From: Anadara kagoshimensis
Lineage: Eukaryota > Mollusca > Bivalvia > Arcoida > Arcidae
Length of the DNA stretch: 64,000 bases
Direction: 5' to 3'
NCBI GenBank assembly: GCA_021292105.1
Contig: CM037869.1
Span: 1,444,001-1,508,000, forward strand
The notes beneath the pieces are model-generated. The model saw nothing but the letters and a program-made list of their open reading frames with translations. It was not told the origin of the DNA and did not search any database. Shown here piece after piece: positions 11,798-36,416 of this stretch (position 1 is its first letter; the number at the start of each line of letters is the position of its first letter). Position numbers and translations under genes: made by a program.

Positions 11798-13049
11798 CCA
11801 ACAACAAGTTAGTGCATACTAAAGTCCTTAATTGTCTTTTTTTTTTTTAGATCAAAACACCCATACGTAGAAATTAAATGCCAGGATTTTATTTATTTTA
11901 TTATTTGCTACAACAGATCAAATAATAAAGTTGTTTAACAGGTAATATTTGTGACACCTGTACATGTGCTGGTGGGTGTATGGTAAACCAGTTGTTAACT
12001 TGGGATATCATGCAATCAAAAATATAAAAGTCTTGAAGTTCCTTGGATAGACTGGTGTGGTAAAATTTTATAATCCTGACATGTATGTTCTTAACATTGT
12101 GTAAACGTAATTTTGTCCCCACGTGAAAAAGTCCCAGAGATAACACGAATCCCGAGTCATGTCAACAGTGGTCAACTAAATCGTTGGTGAAAATATCCTT
12201 CGGAACAATTTCACTGGCGGTCAGTGGCGGAACAAATACTCTTATACAATTGAGATTAAAATACTTACCGTTAGATAGATAGAAAAGGGAACAAAAAACC
12301 CAAGCAAAAATTGCCTTTTCCATACATTAAGTGATTAAGGGGCCGTATCAAAAGTCTCATTTAATCAGGTTTATACATTACACTCTGTTTTATACATCCA
12401 GCGCTACTTGGCGCTTTTCCGTTTCTTGTATCCGCTTATTTTCACTCGCACTTCTGTTAAATGTTACAAGCAATGCGCCGTCTAACGACCGGGGACTTGC
12501 ATAGATAACCTGGTGGAATAGTTTATACATGACTGAAAAGCTGTAAATCTCCAATAAAACTATAGATTATAAACTGTATAGCCATTGCTCATCAAATATT
12601 TTTCAGTCCCCTTATTCCAAATAACTACAGTACAGACCTGTCGAGAGTTTAACACTAAGCTAACGAATTAGTGACGAATTGGAAGTTCATCACTGCCCCC
12701 CCCCCTCCTTACTCCTTACCTACCGGTATATCTCTACAGGTTTCCCTTGTTCCTATGGATCTCGATCGACAGTCGAGCCTCGACTCCTTTTCGTTACCTC
12801 AGTGTTAATCTTTCGACAGGACTGCACTGTACATGGCCCCGCGTAAAAGTTTGAAGCATTGTTTTTTTCTCTGATACAACCATCCCGGGGGTAGGGACAT
12901 TAATTGTTTTAATATGTATTAAATAATGAAAGTGTCTCATAAGTCAGTAATGGCTGGGTAGCAATACTTTTAGTAAGAAATCTTTTCATTTTTATGTATG
13001 TATTTATTAGATGTGTATTAATCTGTGACACTATAATAAAATAACATCA

Positions 13050-13084
<35 letters not shown>
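11611..13084. other. Intergenic stretch with microsatellites
   Basis: It contains a (TG)n run at 11765-11796, a poly-C tract near 12700 and a (TTA)n run at 13051-13084. I see no exon with homology or splice context. Confidence 0.6.
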
Positions 13085-13085
<1 letters not shown>

Positions 13086-14215
13086 GTCTTTTTGCGTGGC
13101 TCGTTGCGTTATTTCGCGTAAGACTTAATTCGTCTGTGACGTTATTTCGAATTTTGCGTACTGGGGATTTGTTCGTTTTTTCGCGTGGCTCATTGCGTTA
13201 TTTCGCGTATGGTTTATTCGTTTTTTTTCGAGCGATGTGTGGTGTTATTAGTCCCCTACCGGCGAAAGCCGAAGGGGACTTTAGGTTTGCACTCTGTCCG
13301 TCTGTCCGTCCGTCCGTCCGTCTGTCACGCCTCAGTTTTTCACACTTATTTTCTAAAATCTTTTAGATAATGAACTGATTTTTGGTATGTGAGTCTACCA
13401 TGATGAGTTGCAGATCAAGTTAGCGCTTCATTCTGGTCCGCAAATTTTTACATGAGTTATGGCCCTTTGAACTTTGAAAATCCACTGAAATTTCGGTTTT
13501 CCGCTCTTTTTTCTAAATGCTTTTAGATAATGAACTGATTTTTGGTATATGAGTCTACCATGATGAGTTACAGATCAAGTTTATGTTTCGTTTCCATCTG
13601 CTAATTTTTACGGGAGTTATGGCCCTTTGAACTTTAACTTTGAAAATTCACTGAAATTTCAGTTTTCCGCTCTTTTTTTCTACACGCTTGCAATTAATGA
13701 ATTGTTTTTTGGTATGCAGGTCAACCATGATGTGTTACAGATTAAGTTAACGTTTCGTTTCATTCCACTAGTTTTTATGGGAGTTATAGCTCTTTGAACT
13801 TTGAAATTTCAACGAAATTTCAGTTTTTTGCACTTTTTTCTACATGCTTGCAGATAATGAATTTTTGAGAACTCCATTGCTGGTTTTTGATTTTACTATG
13901 ATCAAGTTTTGCTTTACATCTAGAACAACACGTATAATTTATAACTATAAATCTTTGGACCATATAATAAGGTACATTTTACCTAAAACTTTGGAATTAG
14001 TGAAATATGCGACCGGTAGGGGACTATGTATTGTTTTGCAATATTCTCAGAATGCTTGTTTTGCGTTAATTTTATTCGTCTTTTTTCGCGTGTCTCGCGT
14101 TATTTCTTGTAAGGTTGTCTTGTCTTTCGAGTGGCTTATAATAGGTATTATTCGTCTTTTTTGCGTGGTACATTGGGTTCATTTGTGCTTTTAAGTTGCG
14201 CTTGGCGTTATTTCA
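13085..14215. repeat. Degenerate TTCGCGT-rich tandem array, split by an inserted element
   Basis: A unit of about 50 bp containing ATTCGTCTTTTTGCGTGGC and GCGTTATTTCGCGTA recurs at 13085-13240 and again at 14055-14215. The two parts are separated by the inverted-repeat element at 13251-14024, so the array is older than that insertion. The composition (CG-rich within an AT-rich region) stands out from its surroundings. Confidence 0.65.
13251..14024. mobile_element. Non-autonomous TIR element with TA flanks
   Basis: A 774 bp element whose ends are perfect 12 bp inverted repeats, GTCCCCTACCGG and CCGGTAGGGGAC, each flanked by TA. This is the pattern left by Tc1/mariner-type TA insertion. Inside are three to four units of about 170 bp sharing 'CTTTTAGATAATGAACTGAT', 'GAGTTATGGCCCTTTGAACT' and 'TCAGTTTTCCGCTCTTTTTT'. 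It also has a GTCC run (GTCTGTCCGTCCGTCC) near the left end. No transposase is encoded. Confidence 0.75.
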
Positions 14216-14510
14216 TAAGGCAGAAGTTTAATTTTTAAAAAAATCAGTACTACGTCAAACCCTTGAAAGCGACAAGACGGAATCAAGAGTAAAATCGAGT
14301 ACGATTTGCCCGTCGGTGAGACGGACGCGGAAATTGTTCAAAGTCTTGCGTGATATTTTGCACATTTGAGTTCAGTTAGTATTGTCATATACCACTTTTT
14401 TAATTTAGTCATAAAATACATGCAAAAAGTGGTGTGGCAGTATGTGAATTATGCCTGTCAGTTTGTATTGCCTTAATCAATTGTGTAAACTGTGTTTCAG
14501 CTAATGAAAA

Positions 14511-14596
<86 letters not shown>

Positions 14597-15084
14597 GGTG
14601 GCGGTGGTGGTGGTGTTACAAGTTCAGTGGCGTGTTGTATAAAGCGGGTAAATCGCATCGCTCTATATTCGCAATAATTATGAAACAGATCAGCCCATCA
14701 TGGTGCCATATATACTGAAGTATATGACAATAGAAAGTGCCTAAAATCATCTTGAATTAATGGTTTGTGCATACCACATTGACATACGCCCGTCAATCAG
14801 CTCTTGGTACCAGTTACTCTCATTCTTTTTTAAATTGAGATAAAGCTAAAATGTTTACTTACCCGTGACTTGTTACCCGTTGTCGGAGATGGTGATGTAA
14901 TGCCTGTGTAGTGTAGTGTTACACTTGGTGATATTATTATTATTATGGACTTTATATAACGACAGTGTTGTATCATAGAAGTAATTTTAATATAGAAAAG
15001 TATGCAGGCCTACATGCAGAGGCGTGACAAGGCATGTTACCGGTGATTTACGTAATAATAATAATAAAAAATATATAATAGTGA
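14216..15084. other. Intergenic stretch with a GAT/GGT microsatellite
   Basis: It contains (GAT)n at about 14512-14582 running into (GGT)n at about 14582-14615. The plus-frame open stretch reads as poly-Asp followed by poly-Gly. No flanking domain, homology or splice context supports a gene. Confidence 0.6.
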
Positions 15085-15993
15085 ACAGCTGGAAAGACCT
15101 GGGATGAACTGAAGGAGATGTCCCAGAACCGTGTCAGATGGAGAGGCGTTAGTGAACAGCTTGAAGGGCCTGGGCTGAACTGAAGGAGATGTCCTAGAAC
15201 CGTGTCAGATGGAGAGGTGTTAGTGAACAGCTTGAAGGACCTGGGCTGAACTGAAGGACATATCTGAGAACTGTGTCAGATGGAGAGGTGTTAGTGAACA
15301 GCTTGAAAGACCTGGGCTGAACTGAAGGAGATGTCCCAGAACCGTATCAGATGGAGAGGTGTTAGTGAACAGCTTGAAGGACCTGGGCTGAACTGAAGGA
15401 CATATCTGAGAACTGTGTCAGATGGAGAGGTGTTAGTAAACAGCTGGAAAGACCTGTTCTGAACTGAAGGAGATGTCCTAGAACCGTATCAGATGGAGAG
15501 GTGTTAGTGAACAGCTGGAAAGACCTGGGATGAACTGAAGGATATATTCCAGAACCGTGTCAGATTGAGAGGAGGTGTTAGTGACCAGCTGGAAAGACCT
15601 GGGCTGAACTGAAGGAGATATCCCAGAACCGTTTCAGATGGAGATGTGATAGTGACCAGCTGGAAAGACCTGGGCTGAACTGAAGGAAATATTCCAGAAC
15701 CGTGTCAGATGGAGATGTGTTAGTGAACAGCTGGAAAGACCTGGGCTGAACTGAATTCCAGAACCGTGTCAGATGGAGAGGTGTTAGTGAACAGCTGGAA
15801 AGACCTGGGCTAAACTGAAGGAGATGTCCTAGAACCGTGTCAGTTGGAGATGTGTTAGTGACCAGCTGGAAAGACCTGGGCTGAACTGAAGAAGATATCC
15901 CAGAACCGTTTCAGATGGAGATGTGATAGTGACCAGCTGGAAAGACCTGGGCTGAACTGAAGGAAATATTCCAGAACCGTGTCAGATGGAGAT
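15085..15993. repeat. ~72 bp tandem array, left part
   Basis: About 12 to 13 units of the form AGTGAACAGCTGGAAAGACC / TGGGCTGAACTGAAGGAGAT / CCAGAACCGTGTCAGATGGA. Units differ by a few substitutions (for instance CTTGAAGG versus CTGGAAAG) and by length. The same array resumes at 20607, directly after the retrotransposon, showing it was one array before the insertion. Confidence 0.92.
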
Positions 15994-16204
15994 TGTTACA
16001 TTAATTGATTATGTTATGATTATATGATTGGCACGAGGTTAAATGTAAATTACCTCCCTTGAGTCTGACGTCACTTAGACGTCACAACCATGTGGTTAGC
16101 ACAGTTGGAGTGCGGCCATGCATGATACTGTATAGATGTACACATGTATGTATCCAGAATAAAATATAAATATTAGTTTGAACAAAGCCTTCAATATTAT
16201 TACA
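15994..16204 (+). repeat. 5' LTR
   Basis: 211 bp, starting TGTTACATTAATTG and ending ATATTATTACA. It carries two CRE-like octamers, TGACGTCA (16066-16073) and AGACGTCA (16077-16084), offset by 11 bp. Near its end is AATAAAATATAAATA, which holds a possible polyadenylation signal. It differs from the 3' LTR at one position (TTACCTCCC here, TTCCCTCCC there). Confidence 0.97.
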
Positions 16205-16222
16205 TGGTGTCAGAAGAATGGA
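16205..16222 (+). other. Primer-binding site
   Basis: TGGTGTCAGAAG begins directly after the LTR. The TGG start pairs with a tRNA CCA end, and the following bases resemble the complement of a leucine tRNA 3' end. The tRNA identity is inferred from memory of related elements. Confidence 0.7.
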
Positions 16223-19200
16223 TCTCACTGGAATACCTACACCATCTATGGACTGGAATTCAAGCAATCTTCCGGGCGCATGGAAAAGATTCAAAGCTCA
16301 CGTGGAGCTCATCTTTGCAGACCCACTCAAAGAAAAAGAAGAAGAAGATAAATGTACGTACATTGTATTTGCTTCTCTGGATAGAGGAAAAGGGACGTGA
16401 AATCTATGATACCTGGGGTTTGTCCGCAACAGACAGAAAGAAGCTAAGTGTTTTCTATGAACGATTTCAAACATACGTCCAGCCAAAATTAAACCCCATA
16501 TTTGCAAGATATAAGTTCAATCAAGAAATACAAGGCAGCAATTCCTTTGAAAACTTTGTCACTCGTCTGCGGATTTTAGCAAAAGACTGTGACTATAATG
16601 ATCAAACTGAAAATATGATCAGGGACAGAATTGTTTTCGGTGTAAATTCAGCACAAATTAGAGAGAAACTGTTAAACGTCGGCGACAAGTTAAACTTGGA
16701 TAAGGCAATCCAAATATCTCAACAATATGAATATTCACAGGCCCAGTTAAAGTCGATGGCCCAAGGTCAGACGGACACTCCTGTCTATGCAGTCTCATAT
16801 CAGAATCCAATGGCAGGAAACGCGCCACGTGGTAGAAGCCGATTCCAACGCAAGGCATTTCAACAACGACAGAGTTATAACAACGCGAGAGGTCATAGGG
16901 ACAAATCTAATTCATTCAGTGCAGCTACGAGACCAACAACAAAATGTGATTACTGTGGATCTGCGCACGCGAAAAAAGCAAAATGTCCAGCTAAAGGACA
17001 AAGATGTAACTTTTGCAATAAATGGAACCATTTTGAGAAAGTTTGTAAAAAGAAAGAGCATAATGTTAATGAACTTAATGTAGCGAATGACAATGATATA
17101 GACGATTTTGGTTTTAATGATTTGTTTATTGACAGTATAGATGTTATGCATATTGACAATGGTGTGAATGTAATTAGCAATGACCGGGCATTTGTTGAAT
17201 TATCATGTAAACCCAATAACACCCGTGTAAACTTTAAGATGGACACAGGTTCCCAAGTAAATATTTTACCTGCTAATGTATTTTTTACTCTCAAGACCAA
17301 TGCCCCACTGGAACAAGCTACTAGCAAACTGACAACTTACAATGGTCACAAACTCAACACACTTGGTGTTTGTAAGATTATCTGTTTTTTCGGTAACAAA
17401 AGTCAATCTCTTGAATTTTATGTGGTAGAAACAGAATCGCCACCAATTTTAGGACTTAAGTCGTGTCTAGAATTTTCACTCATCCAGTTTGTGCACTCAG
17501 TACAAGATACAATTGTGGCACCATTAGATAGGAGTATGATATTAGCAGAATATAATGATGTTTTTCAAGGTATAGGTCTATTTAAAACTGAATGTAATAT
17601 TGTACTTAACCCTTCTGTTCCGCCTGTGGTAAATCCACCGCGTCGGGTACCGATCGCATTACGCGACCGATTAAAGGCCGAACTTGACCGGATGGAATCT
17701 CTAGGAGTTATCGCGAAAGTAACCAAGCCGACGCCATGGGTTAGTTCGATCGTTATCGTCGAGAAACCGCAAACGAAACAACTACGAGTATGTCTTGACC
17801 CTCAGAATCTTAATAAGGCAATTCAACGTCCGCATTATCCTATGCGAAATTTCGAAGACATTTTACCGCGCTTATCGAACGCGAAATTCTTTACAAAGTT
17901 AGACGCACGTTCCGGATATTGGGCGATTAAATTATCTGAAGAGTCGTCTTATCTTACTACATTCAACTCACCAGTTGGTCGATATCGGTTTCTTAGACTA
18001 CCTTTTGGACTGAAGTCTTCACAAGACGAGTTTCAGCGTTACATAGATGAAAGTTTTGAAAATCTCGACGGTGTTGAAGTTATTGTCGACGATATACTAG
18101 TTCACGGACGTACGAGAGACGAACATGATAGAAACCTGCGCAATGTTCTTGAACGCGCTCGACAAAAAGGTGTTAAGTTAACTCACGAGAAACTAGAGGT
18201 CGGAGTTACAGAAGTCAGATACTTTGGTCATATTCTCAGCGCAGACGGACTTAAGCCCGATCCTTCAAAAATATCGGCAATACGCGATATGAAAGCGCCA
18301 GAGAACCAAACTGAGCTACAGACCATGTTAGGCACGATCAATTATCTATCGAGATTTGCACCAAACCTCGCGGAGGTGACAAGTCCATTACGAGAACTTC
18401 TGGCAAAGGAAGTACTGTTTTCATGGGATGCACCGCAAAAGAAAGCCTTCGCGAAAGTGAAAGAGATACTTACTACTGATCCAGTATTAGCTTATTATAA
18501 CCCGGAAGTAGAAATCAAGCTCCAAGTAGATGCTTCTAAATATGGAATAGGCGCTACTATTTTACAACACGAAAAACCGGTAGCTTATGCGTCCAAGTCG
18601 CTTACCGCGTCTGAAATCCAATATGCGCAAATCGAAAAAGAAATGTTGGCGATAGTATTCGGATGTAAGCGGTATCACCATTACGTGTATGGTAAACGAG
18701 TAAATGTACAAACGGATCATAAACCATTGGAATCCATATTTAAGAAATCGCTCAGCGCCGCGCCACCAAGACTACAGCGCATGCTTCTCCAACTACAAAG
18801 ATACGATCTTAACGTATATCACGTGCCAGGCAAAGACATTCCACTTGCCGATACGCTCTCGAGAAAATTCTTGCCAAACACTGACGAAGGTCTTACCGAA
18901 AACATGGACGTTTATGTTCATGCGGTTATGGAATCGATCCCGATAAGTAACACTCAGTTTAAAAACATTCAAGCCGCAACTACGTCTGATCCACAATTAT
19001 GTGTGCTTAAACAAACCATTTTAAATGGATGGCCGAAAAGTTACAAAGAATGTCCTAAAGTGCTGAAAGAATACTACAATTTTCGAGACGAGCTATCAGT
19101 CGAGAACGAGGTCATTCTCAAAGGCACGCGTATCGTAATTCCCAGTTCTCTGAGGTCAAATATGATCGAAAAAATTCACTATGGACATATGGGTAGACAA

Positions 19201-20246
19201 ATGTGTAAAACGAGCTCGCGAAGTTATATATTGGCCCGGAATTACCACCGATATAATTAGTCACGTAACGAATTGTAAAATTTGTTTGGAAATGCGTAAC
19301 AATAATCAGAAAGAACCGATGATATCACACAAACTCCACATTTACCGTGGCAAACAGTCGCATCAGATCTTTTTACGTGGAATAATCGCGATTATGTATT
19401 GGTAGTCGATTACTATAGCCGATTTCTTGAGGTAGAATTACTCTCAAGTACCACAAGCACAGCCGTAATAAATAAGCTCAAAACAATATTTACACGTCAC
19501 GGTATTCCGCAAAAGTTAATGTCGGATAACGGTCCGCAATATGCCTCGATCGAATTTAACAAATTCGCAGAAACTTGGAATTTTGAGAATATCACTTCTA
19601 GCCCTACTTACGCACAATCAAATGGCTTAGCAGAACGAGCTGTTCAAACGGTTAAGCGCATTCTCAGCAAAGCCAAATCAGATAATAAAGATCCGTACAT
19701 TAGCTTATTAGAGTATCGCACTACTGCCCTTAACATTGGGTATTCTCCATCACAATTACTAATGGGTCGCTCATTACGGTCATTACTACCAGTTTCAAAT
19801 GAAAGTTTGCGACCGCAAAGTATACAACAGAAATAGCGCGTGACCGTATGTTAAATGCCAAGGAAAAGGGGAAATCCTATTACGATCAAGGTTCTAAACC
19901 GTTGCCCGAAATCGCAGAAGGTGACACGGTTCGCATAAGACAAAACGGCAAATGGCAACCAGCACAATGTGTACAAGAGCACGATTACAGATCATTCTCC
20001 GTACAAACACCTGAAGGGGGAATTTACCGCAGAAATCGCAAAGATTTACTAAAAACAAACGAGAAATTCGAGTACAATGTAACACCAACTGATAGGTGTG
20101 ATATATCATCTTCGCCGTCGAATTCATTGGAAGAAAGCTCTCCTGATTTACCGCCACTTTGTGCACCTACTTCGCCTTCTACTCCAAAACCATATGTTAC
20201 CAAATCAGGGCGCACTGTTAAACCTAAAATTATCCCCTCAATGTAG
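16218..20246 (+). CDS. Retrotransposon gag-pol polyprotein, frame interrupted four times
   Basis: Gag starts at the ATG at 16218 (MDLTGIPTPSMDW). The frame is lost at about 16352-16372, and a long frame then runs to the stop at 19258-19260. In it are a gag-like helical region, a nucleocapsid with two zinc-knuckle-like clusters (about 16945-17050), an aspartic protease DTGS (17242-17253), reverse transcriptase with catalytic VDD (18085-18093), and RNase H with VDAS (Asp at 18529) and TDHK. Integrase has a zinc-finger region interrupted near 19190-19200 and again near 19333-19340. Its catalytic Asp (19525) and Glu (19633) are spaced D-X35-E. A last break near 19822-19832 precedes the C-terminal tail (19848-20246). 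Breaks are described only. Whether they are real lesions or sequencing indels cannot be told here. Confidence 0.93.
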
Positions 20247-20384
20247 TTACTGTTTGTTGATATGTTGTTATATAATTTTCTTCAGCATTGAATGTTCTTA
20301 TTGTTTCGTTTACAGTTTAATGACAGTTGTCAAGTTTTATATGGACATTTAAAGAATAGACATTTGTGTTCTTTAACATTTCAC

Positions 20385-20395
20385 AAGGAGGGAGA
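20385..20395 (+). other. Polypurine tract
   Basis: AAGGAGGGAGA directly before the 3' LTR. This is the usual position of the plus-strand primer in LTR elements. Confidence 0.85.
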
Positions 20396-20606
20396 TGTTA
20401 CATTAATTGATTATGTTATGATTATATGATTGGCACGAGGTTAAATGTAAATTCCCTCCCTTGAGTCTGACGTCACTTAGACGTCACAACCATGTGGTTA
20501 GCACAGTTGGAGTGCGGCCATGCATGATACTGTATAGATGTACACATGTATGTATCCAGAATAAAATATAAATATTAGTTTGAACAAAGCCTTCAATATT
20601 ATTACA
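20396..20606 (+). repeat. 3' LTR
   Basis: 211 bp copy of the 5' LTR with one difference, keeping both CRE-like octamers. It is followed directly by the second copy of the GAGAT target duplication. Confidence 0.97.
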
Positions 20607-20756
20607 GAGATGTGTTAGTGAACAGCTGGAAAGACCTGGGCTGAACTGAATTCCAGAACCGTGTCAGATGGAGAGGTGTTAGTGAACAGCTGGAAAGACC
20701 TGGGCTAAACTGAAGGAGATATTCCAGAACCGTGTCAGATGGAGAGGTGCTGTTGC
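20607..20756. repeat. ~72 bp tandem array, right part
   Basis: About two more units of the array at 15085-15993, beginning with the duplicated GAGAT. It ends in GGAGAGGTGCTGTTGCGGCC, where unique sequence starts. Confidence 0.9.
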
Positions 20757-21114
20757 GGCCCTTTGTTCCCCAGGGAATCAAAAGGAATAATTTAAGTAAT
20801 TCAAGAAACAATAGTAAAAACATAACGCCACAGTTAAGACATATCACATAAACATTTGACATATATCATATTTGATATATAAACTACTACATAAATAGAG
20901 TAAAAACACAGAGCTAAAAATTTAAATATAGACATCTAACTATTGATTTTAGTAAAAAAAAAATATACATGATTAGATTATAGAGACATGTAAAGTTAAA
21001 AATAAAACAAAAAACACAAACTAAAAGCAATCTACACGATGAAGCAACTAAAAGAAAATAGAACACATCTTTATTAAATGCATGAAAAAAAAAACCTCCA
21101 GAACAAATTACTAT

Positions 21115-21630
21115 AAAGTTGGCTTAGAAAGATAGATATCTTTGTAAGCAGTTCTGATTCTGTGATGCTTCTTTATGCGACGGTTTGGAGTTTGGTAGTG
21201 TGTTACATCTGTCTATGGCTATACCGGTAGCTGAATACTCCACTGTGAAGCCGGTTTAGTACTGCACCTTTTTTAAAAGAAAGAAGTTGTATGTTATTTC
21301 CTCTTGTTCTGGATGACTGGTAGTTTGCTGTCGCTAGATTAAAAAAAATTGTCATCGTTTACTTCGTCAACTTGTGTCAGGATTCTATATACTTGGATCA
21401 TGTCTGCTCCTATTCGCCTATATTCTAATGTAGGCAGACCAAGGGCTATATGTTAGACCTTTTAACGATGGCGCCATTCTTGTTGCTCGCCGCTGAATAT
21501 TTTCTAATAATATTTGGTCGTTTTCAGATAAGGAACACATACTGTAATGGCGTATTCTAAGTGTGAGCTTCCTATACTCTGATACTAGTGACTTGTATAA
21601 AAAGTTAAACTGAGGTCTCTATACTCTATA
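21115..21630 (-). pseudogene. Non-LTR retrotransposon RT relic (3' end)
   Basis: The minus strand in several frames reads FNFLYKSLV, SHLEYAITVCVPYLK, NDQILLENIQRRATRMAPSL, RADMIQVYRILTQVDEVNDD and SSRTRGNNIQLL, then NTLPNS. This order matches the C-terminal RT region of CR1/jockey-type elements. Multiple frameshifts and stops show that it is dead. Confidence 0.75.
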
Positions 21631-21740
21631 TCTACATGGCTGAAATTCCTAAATATGAGGCTTATAAAAGGATCATATGCATAAAGCATTAAAGTACATA
21701 AACTACATAAAAGCAAATAAAAACATTTATGAAAAAAAAT

Positions 21741-21983
21741 AAGAGTGATAAAATTGTGTAAATCTGATATGGGTTGTATGCTCTTAGTGAGAAGTCAATG
21801 ATGACTTACATAGTTCAACTACGTTAAAGATGTCTGAAATTTCATTCTGGCTTTAGTAAAAATAAGAGTGATAAAATTGTGTAAATCTGATATGGGTTGT
21901 ATGCTCTTAGTGAGAAGTCAATGATGACTTACATAGTTCAACTACGTTAAAGATGCCTGAAATTTCATTCTGGCTTTAGTTTT
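21741..21983. repeat. Two-copy direct tandem duplication, 123 bp
   Basis: Two adjacent copies start at 21741 and 21864 (AAGAGTGATAAAATTGTG). They are almost identical, with GATGTCTG versus GATGCCTG the only base change I see. It is a recent local duplication about 0.5 kb upstream of the importin start codon. Confidence 0.9.
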
Positions 21984-22458
21984 GTAATTTGTAAGTTCCA
22001 TTTTTTATCCAATATCGAAATTTTAAATATTAAAATAAGCTTGGTGACTAGGTACCTTTTATTACCTTAAGTTGACCTCCGAACGCGCTCCTTCAAATCT
22101 CAGACACGTTTGAAACAACGTATTTGATTGGTTTACTGAATATGACACATTTTGTAATTAAATTCGAGTTTAGTTTATTGATGAACAGTTAAATTATTAT
22201 TTTCATCTGTTCACGAGGAAACAGCATTATTTTAGACAATTGAATCAATTTCAAAGGCGATTTAAGTTCCACGATCAAAATAGAGAATAAAAATGAAATA
22301 TTTTTCCATGTTTGCGCAATTTAGTGTATTGTCCAATGAAATTGATTGTTACATTGAACTTTGACAAGCGATTCGCGAAAGGCCGGCATTTTGAAGAAAA
22401 TATCCATTGAAAGAAAAAAAGTAAAAAAGAACTCGCCACACTTATAATCAAGACACTT
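21984..22458 (+). promoter_or_regulatory. Presumed importin alpha 5' flank and 5' UTR
   Basis: Region upstream of the importin start. It has two ATTGG-type inverted CCAAT sequences (TTGATTGGTTTACTG near 22126 and CAATGAAATTGATTG near 22332) but no clear TATA box. The assignment rests on position. Confidence 0.3.
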
Positions 22459-35444
<12,986 letters not shown>

Positions 35445-36212
35445 CAAGATTTTCTGTTTTGAGAAAATTTTGAAGAACCTCTAAATTCAAAATGCACTGA
35501 AAATTTTTTTATAAAAAGAACTGCTTCAGTACAAAGTCAGCAGCAGCATCAGCAGGCATGTTTTTTTACAGTTTCGGTTACACACAGACACTGCTTAACA
35601 AGGATTTCCTGCATTTATGACTGCAAGTTCAAAAAAAATAATTATGGAAGATCGGCTAGAAGAATTTGCAGTTGCAGTTAATTTATTGTTATATATTTTT
35701 AGACTTTGGAAGTGGTTTATCAGCAAATACATATGTCTTTCACTATGATGCCGAACTTATATATATCTATATATAAATGCATGCTAAATTACTGTGACAA
35801 CATTGATCTACAAAAGTTATATAATAAACATGCATCCTAAATCTTCAGGCTTGATTGAAGTCAAGTTCGAGGTGTTTTTTATCATGCATACAACTTTGAA
35901 AACTCACAGTTAACAGTGTTACATCATCATCATTGAAAGAAAAAACTTAACTATTTATTATTATTATTTGAAGTGGCAAAGACACTTTTAATGCCTACAG
36001 ATGATGACAGCAATCTGGAAAATTTAGCACTATATTTGATGTACATGTATGTAAATAAGTATAAATAATACAGCGTCTTCATATGTACAGCTAAACCTTA
36101 TAGTTCTGATATTTTAGTTGATGGTCAATGAAAAGAGAGAACGATTATTACAGCTTCATATATGTACATTTATACAAGCATGTATAACTTGTCGGTGAAT
36201 ACATGTAGTGTG
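35445..36212 (+). other. Importin alpha 3' UTR and downstream flank
   Basis: Follows the stop at 35442-35444. AATAAA at 35823-35828 would give a 3' UTR of about 400 bases. The transcript may extend further. No other gene is seen. Confidence 0.55.
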
Positions 36213-36416
36213 ATACTGTAAAAGTATTTAATTTTGCATGCATTTATTTTCGCAGTTAAAGAAATTTAGACATATCCACGTAGTTAAATTTTCGCGTTTT
36301 TAAAATATGCACTATAACACAATAGGCATAATATAATTTTTGCTCTGTATTAATTTCGCGCAAAACAAACAACTGCGAAAATTAGTACATCGCGAAAATA
36401 AATACTTTGACAGTAT
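36213..36416. mobile_element. 204 bp MITE with ATACTGT(A/C)AAAGTATTTA ends
   Basis: Inverted ends of about 25 bp: left ATACTGTAAAAGTATTTAAT; the right end, read on the other strand, is ATACTGTCAAAGTATTTATT. Both continue into TTTTCGC-type sequence, and TTTCGCG motifs recur inside. It has no coding capacity and lies just past the importin gene. Confidence 0.85.

Larger units (their letters stand above)
15994..20606 (+). mobile_element. Complete Ty3/gypsy-type LTR retrotransposon (Mag-like), recent insertion
   Basis: A full-length 4.6 kb element. It has 211 bp LTRs (TG...CA ends) at 15994-16204 and 20396-20606, differing at one position by my reading. It is flanked by a perfect 5 bp target duplication, GAGAT, at 15989-15993 and 20607-20611. 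A primer-binding site follows the 5' LTR, and a purine tract (AAGGAGGGAGA, 20385-20395) precedes the 3' LTR. Domain order is gag, protease, reverse transcriptase, RNase H, integrase, which is the Ty3/gypsy order, with no env-like frame. Protein features fit the Mag/SURL group. The coding region has four frame interruptions, so this copy should not make a full polyprotein. Confidence 0.96.

Noticed and set aside
14492..14677. Frame encoding poly-Asp then poly-Gly
   Set aside because: It is only a (GAT)n/(GGT)n microsatellite; flanking codons show no domain or splice context.
16204..16400. Programmed frameshift between gag and pol
   Set aside because: The change of frame lies inside the N-terminal part of gag, not at the gag/pol border, and related elements read through here in one frame. 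An indel is the simpler explanation.
15094..20862. Frames reading through the ~72 bp array (for instance 20602-20862 minus)
   Set aside because: They are translations of tandem repeats with no independent support.
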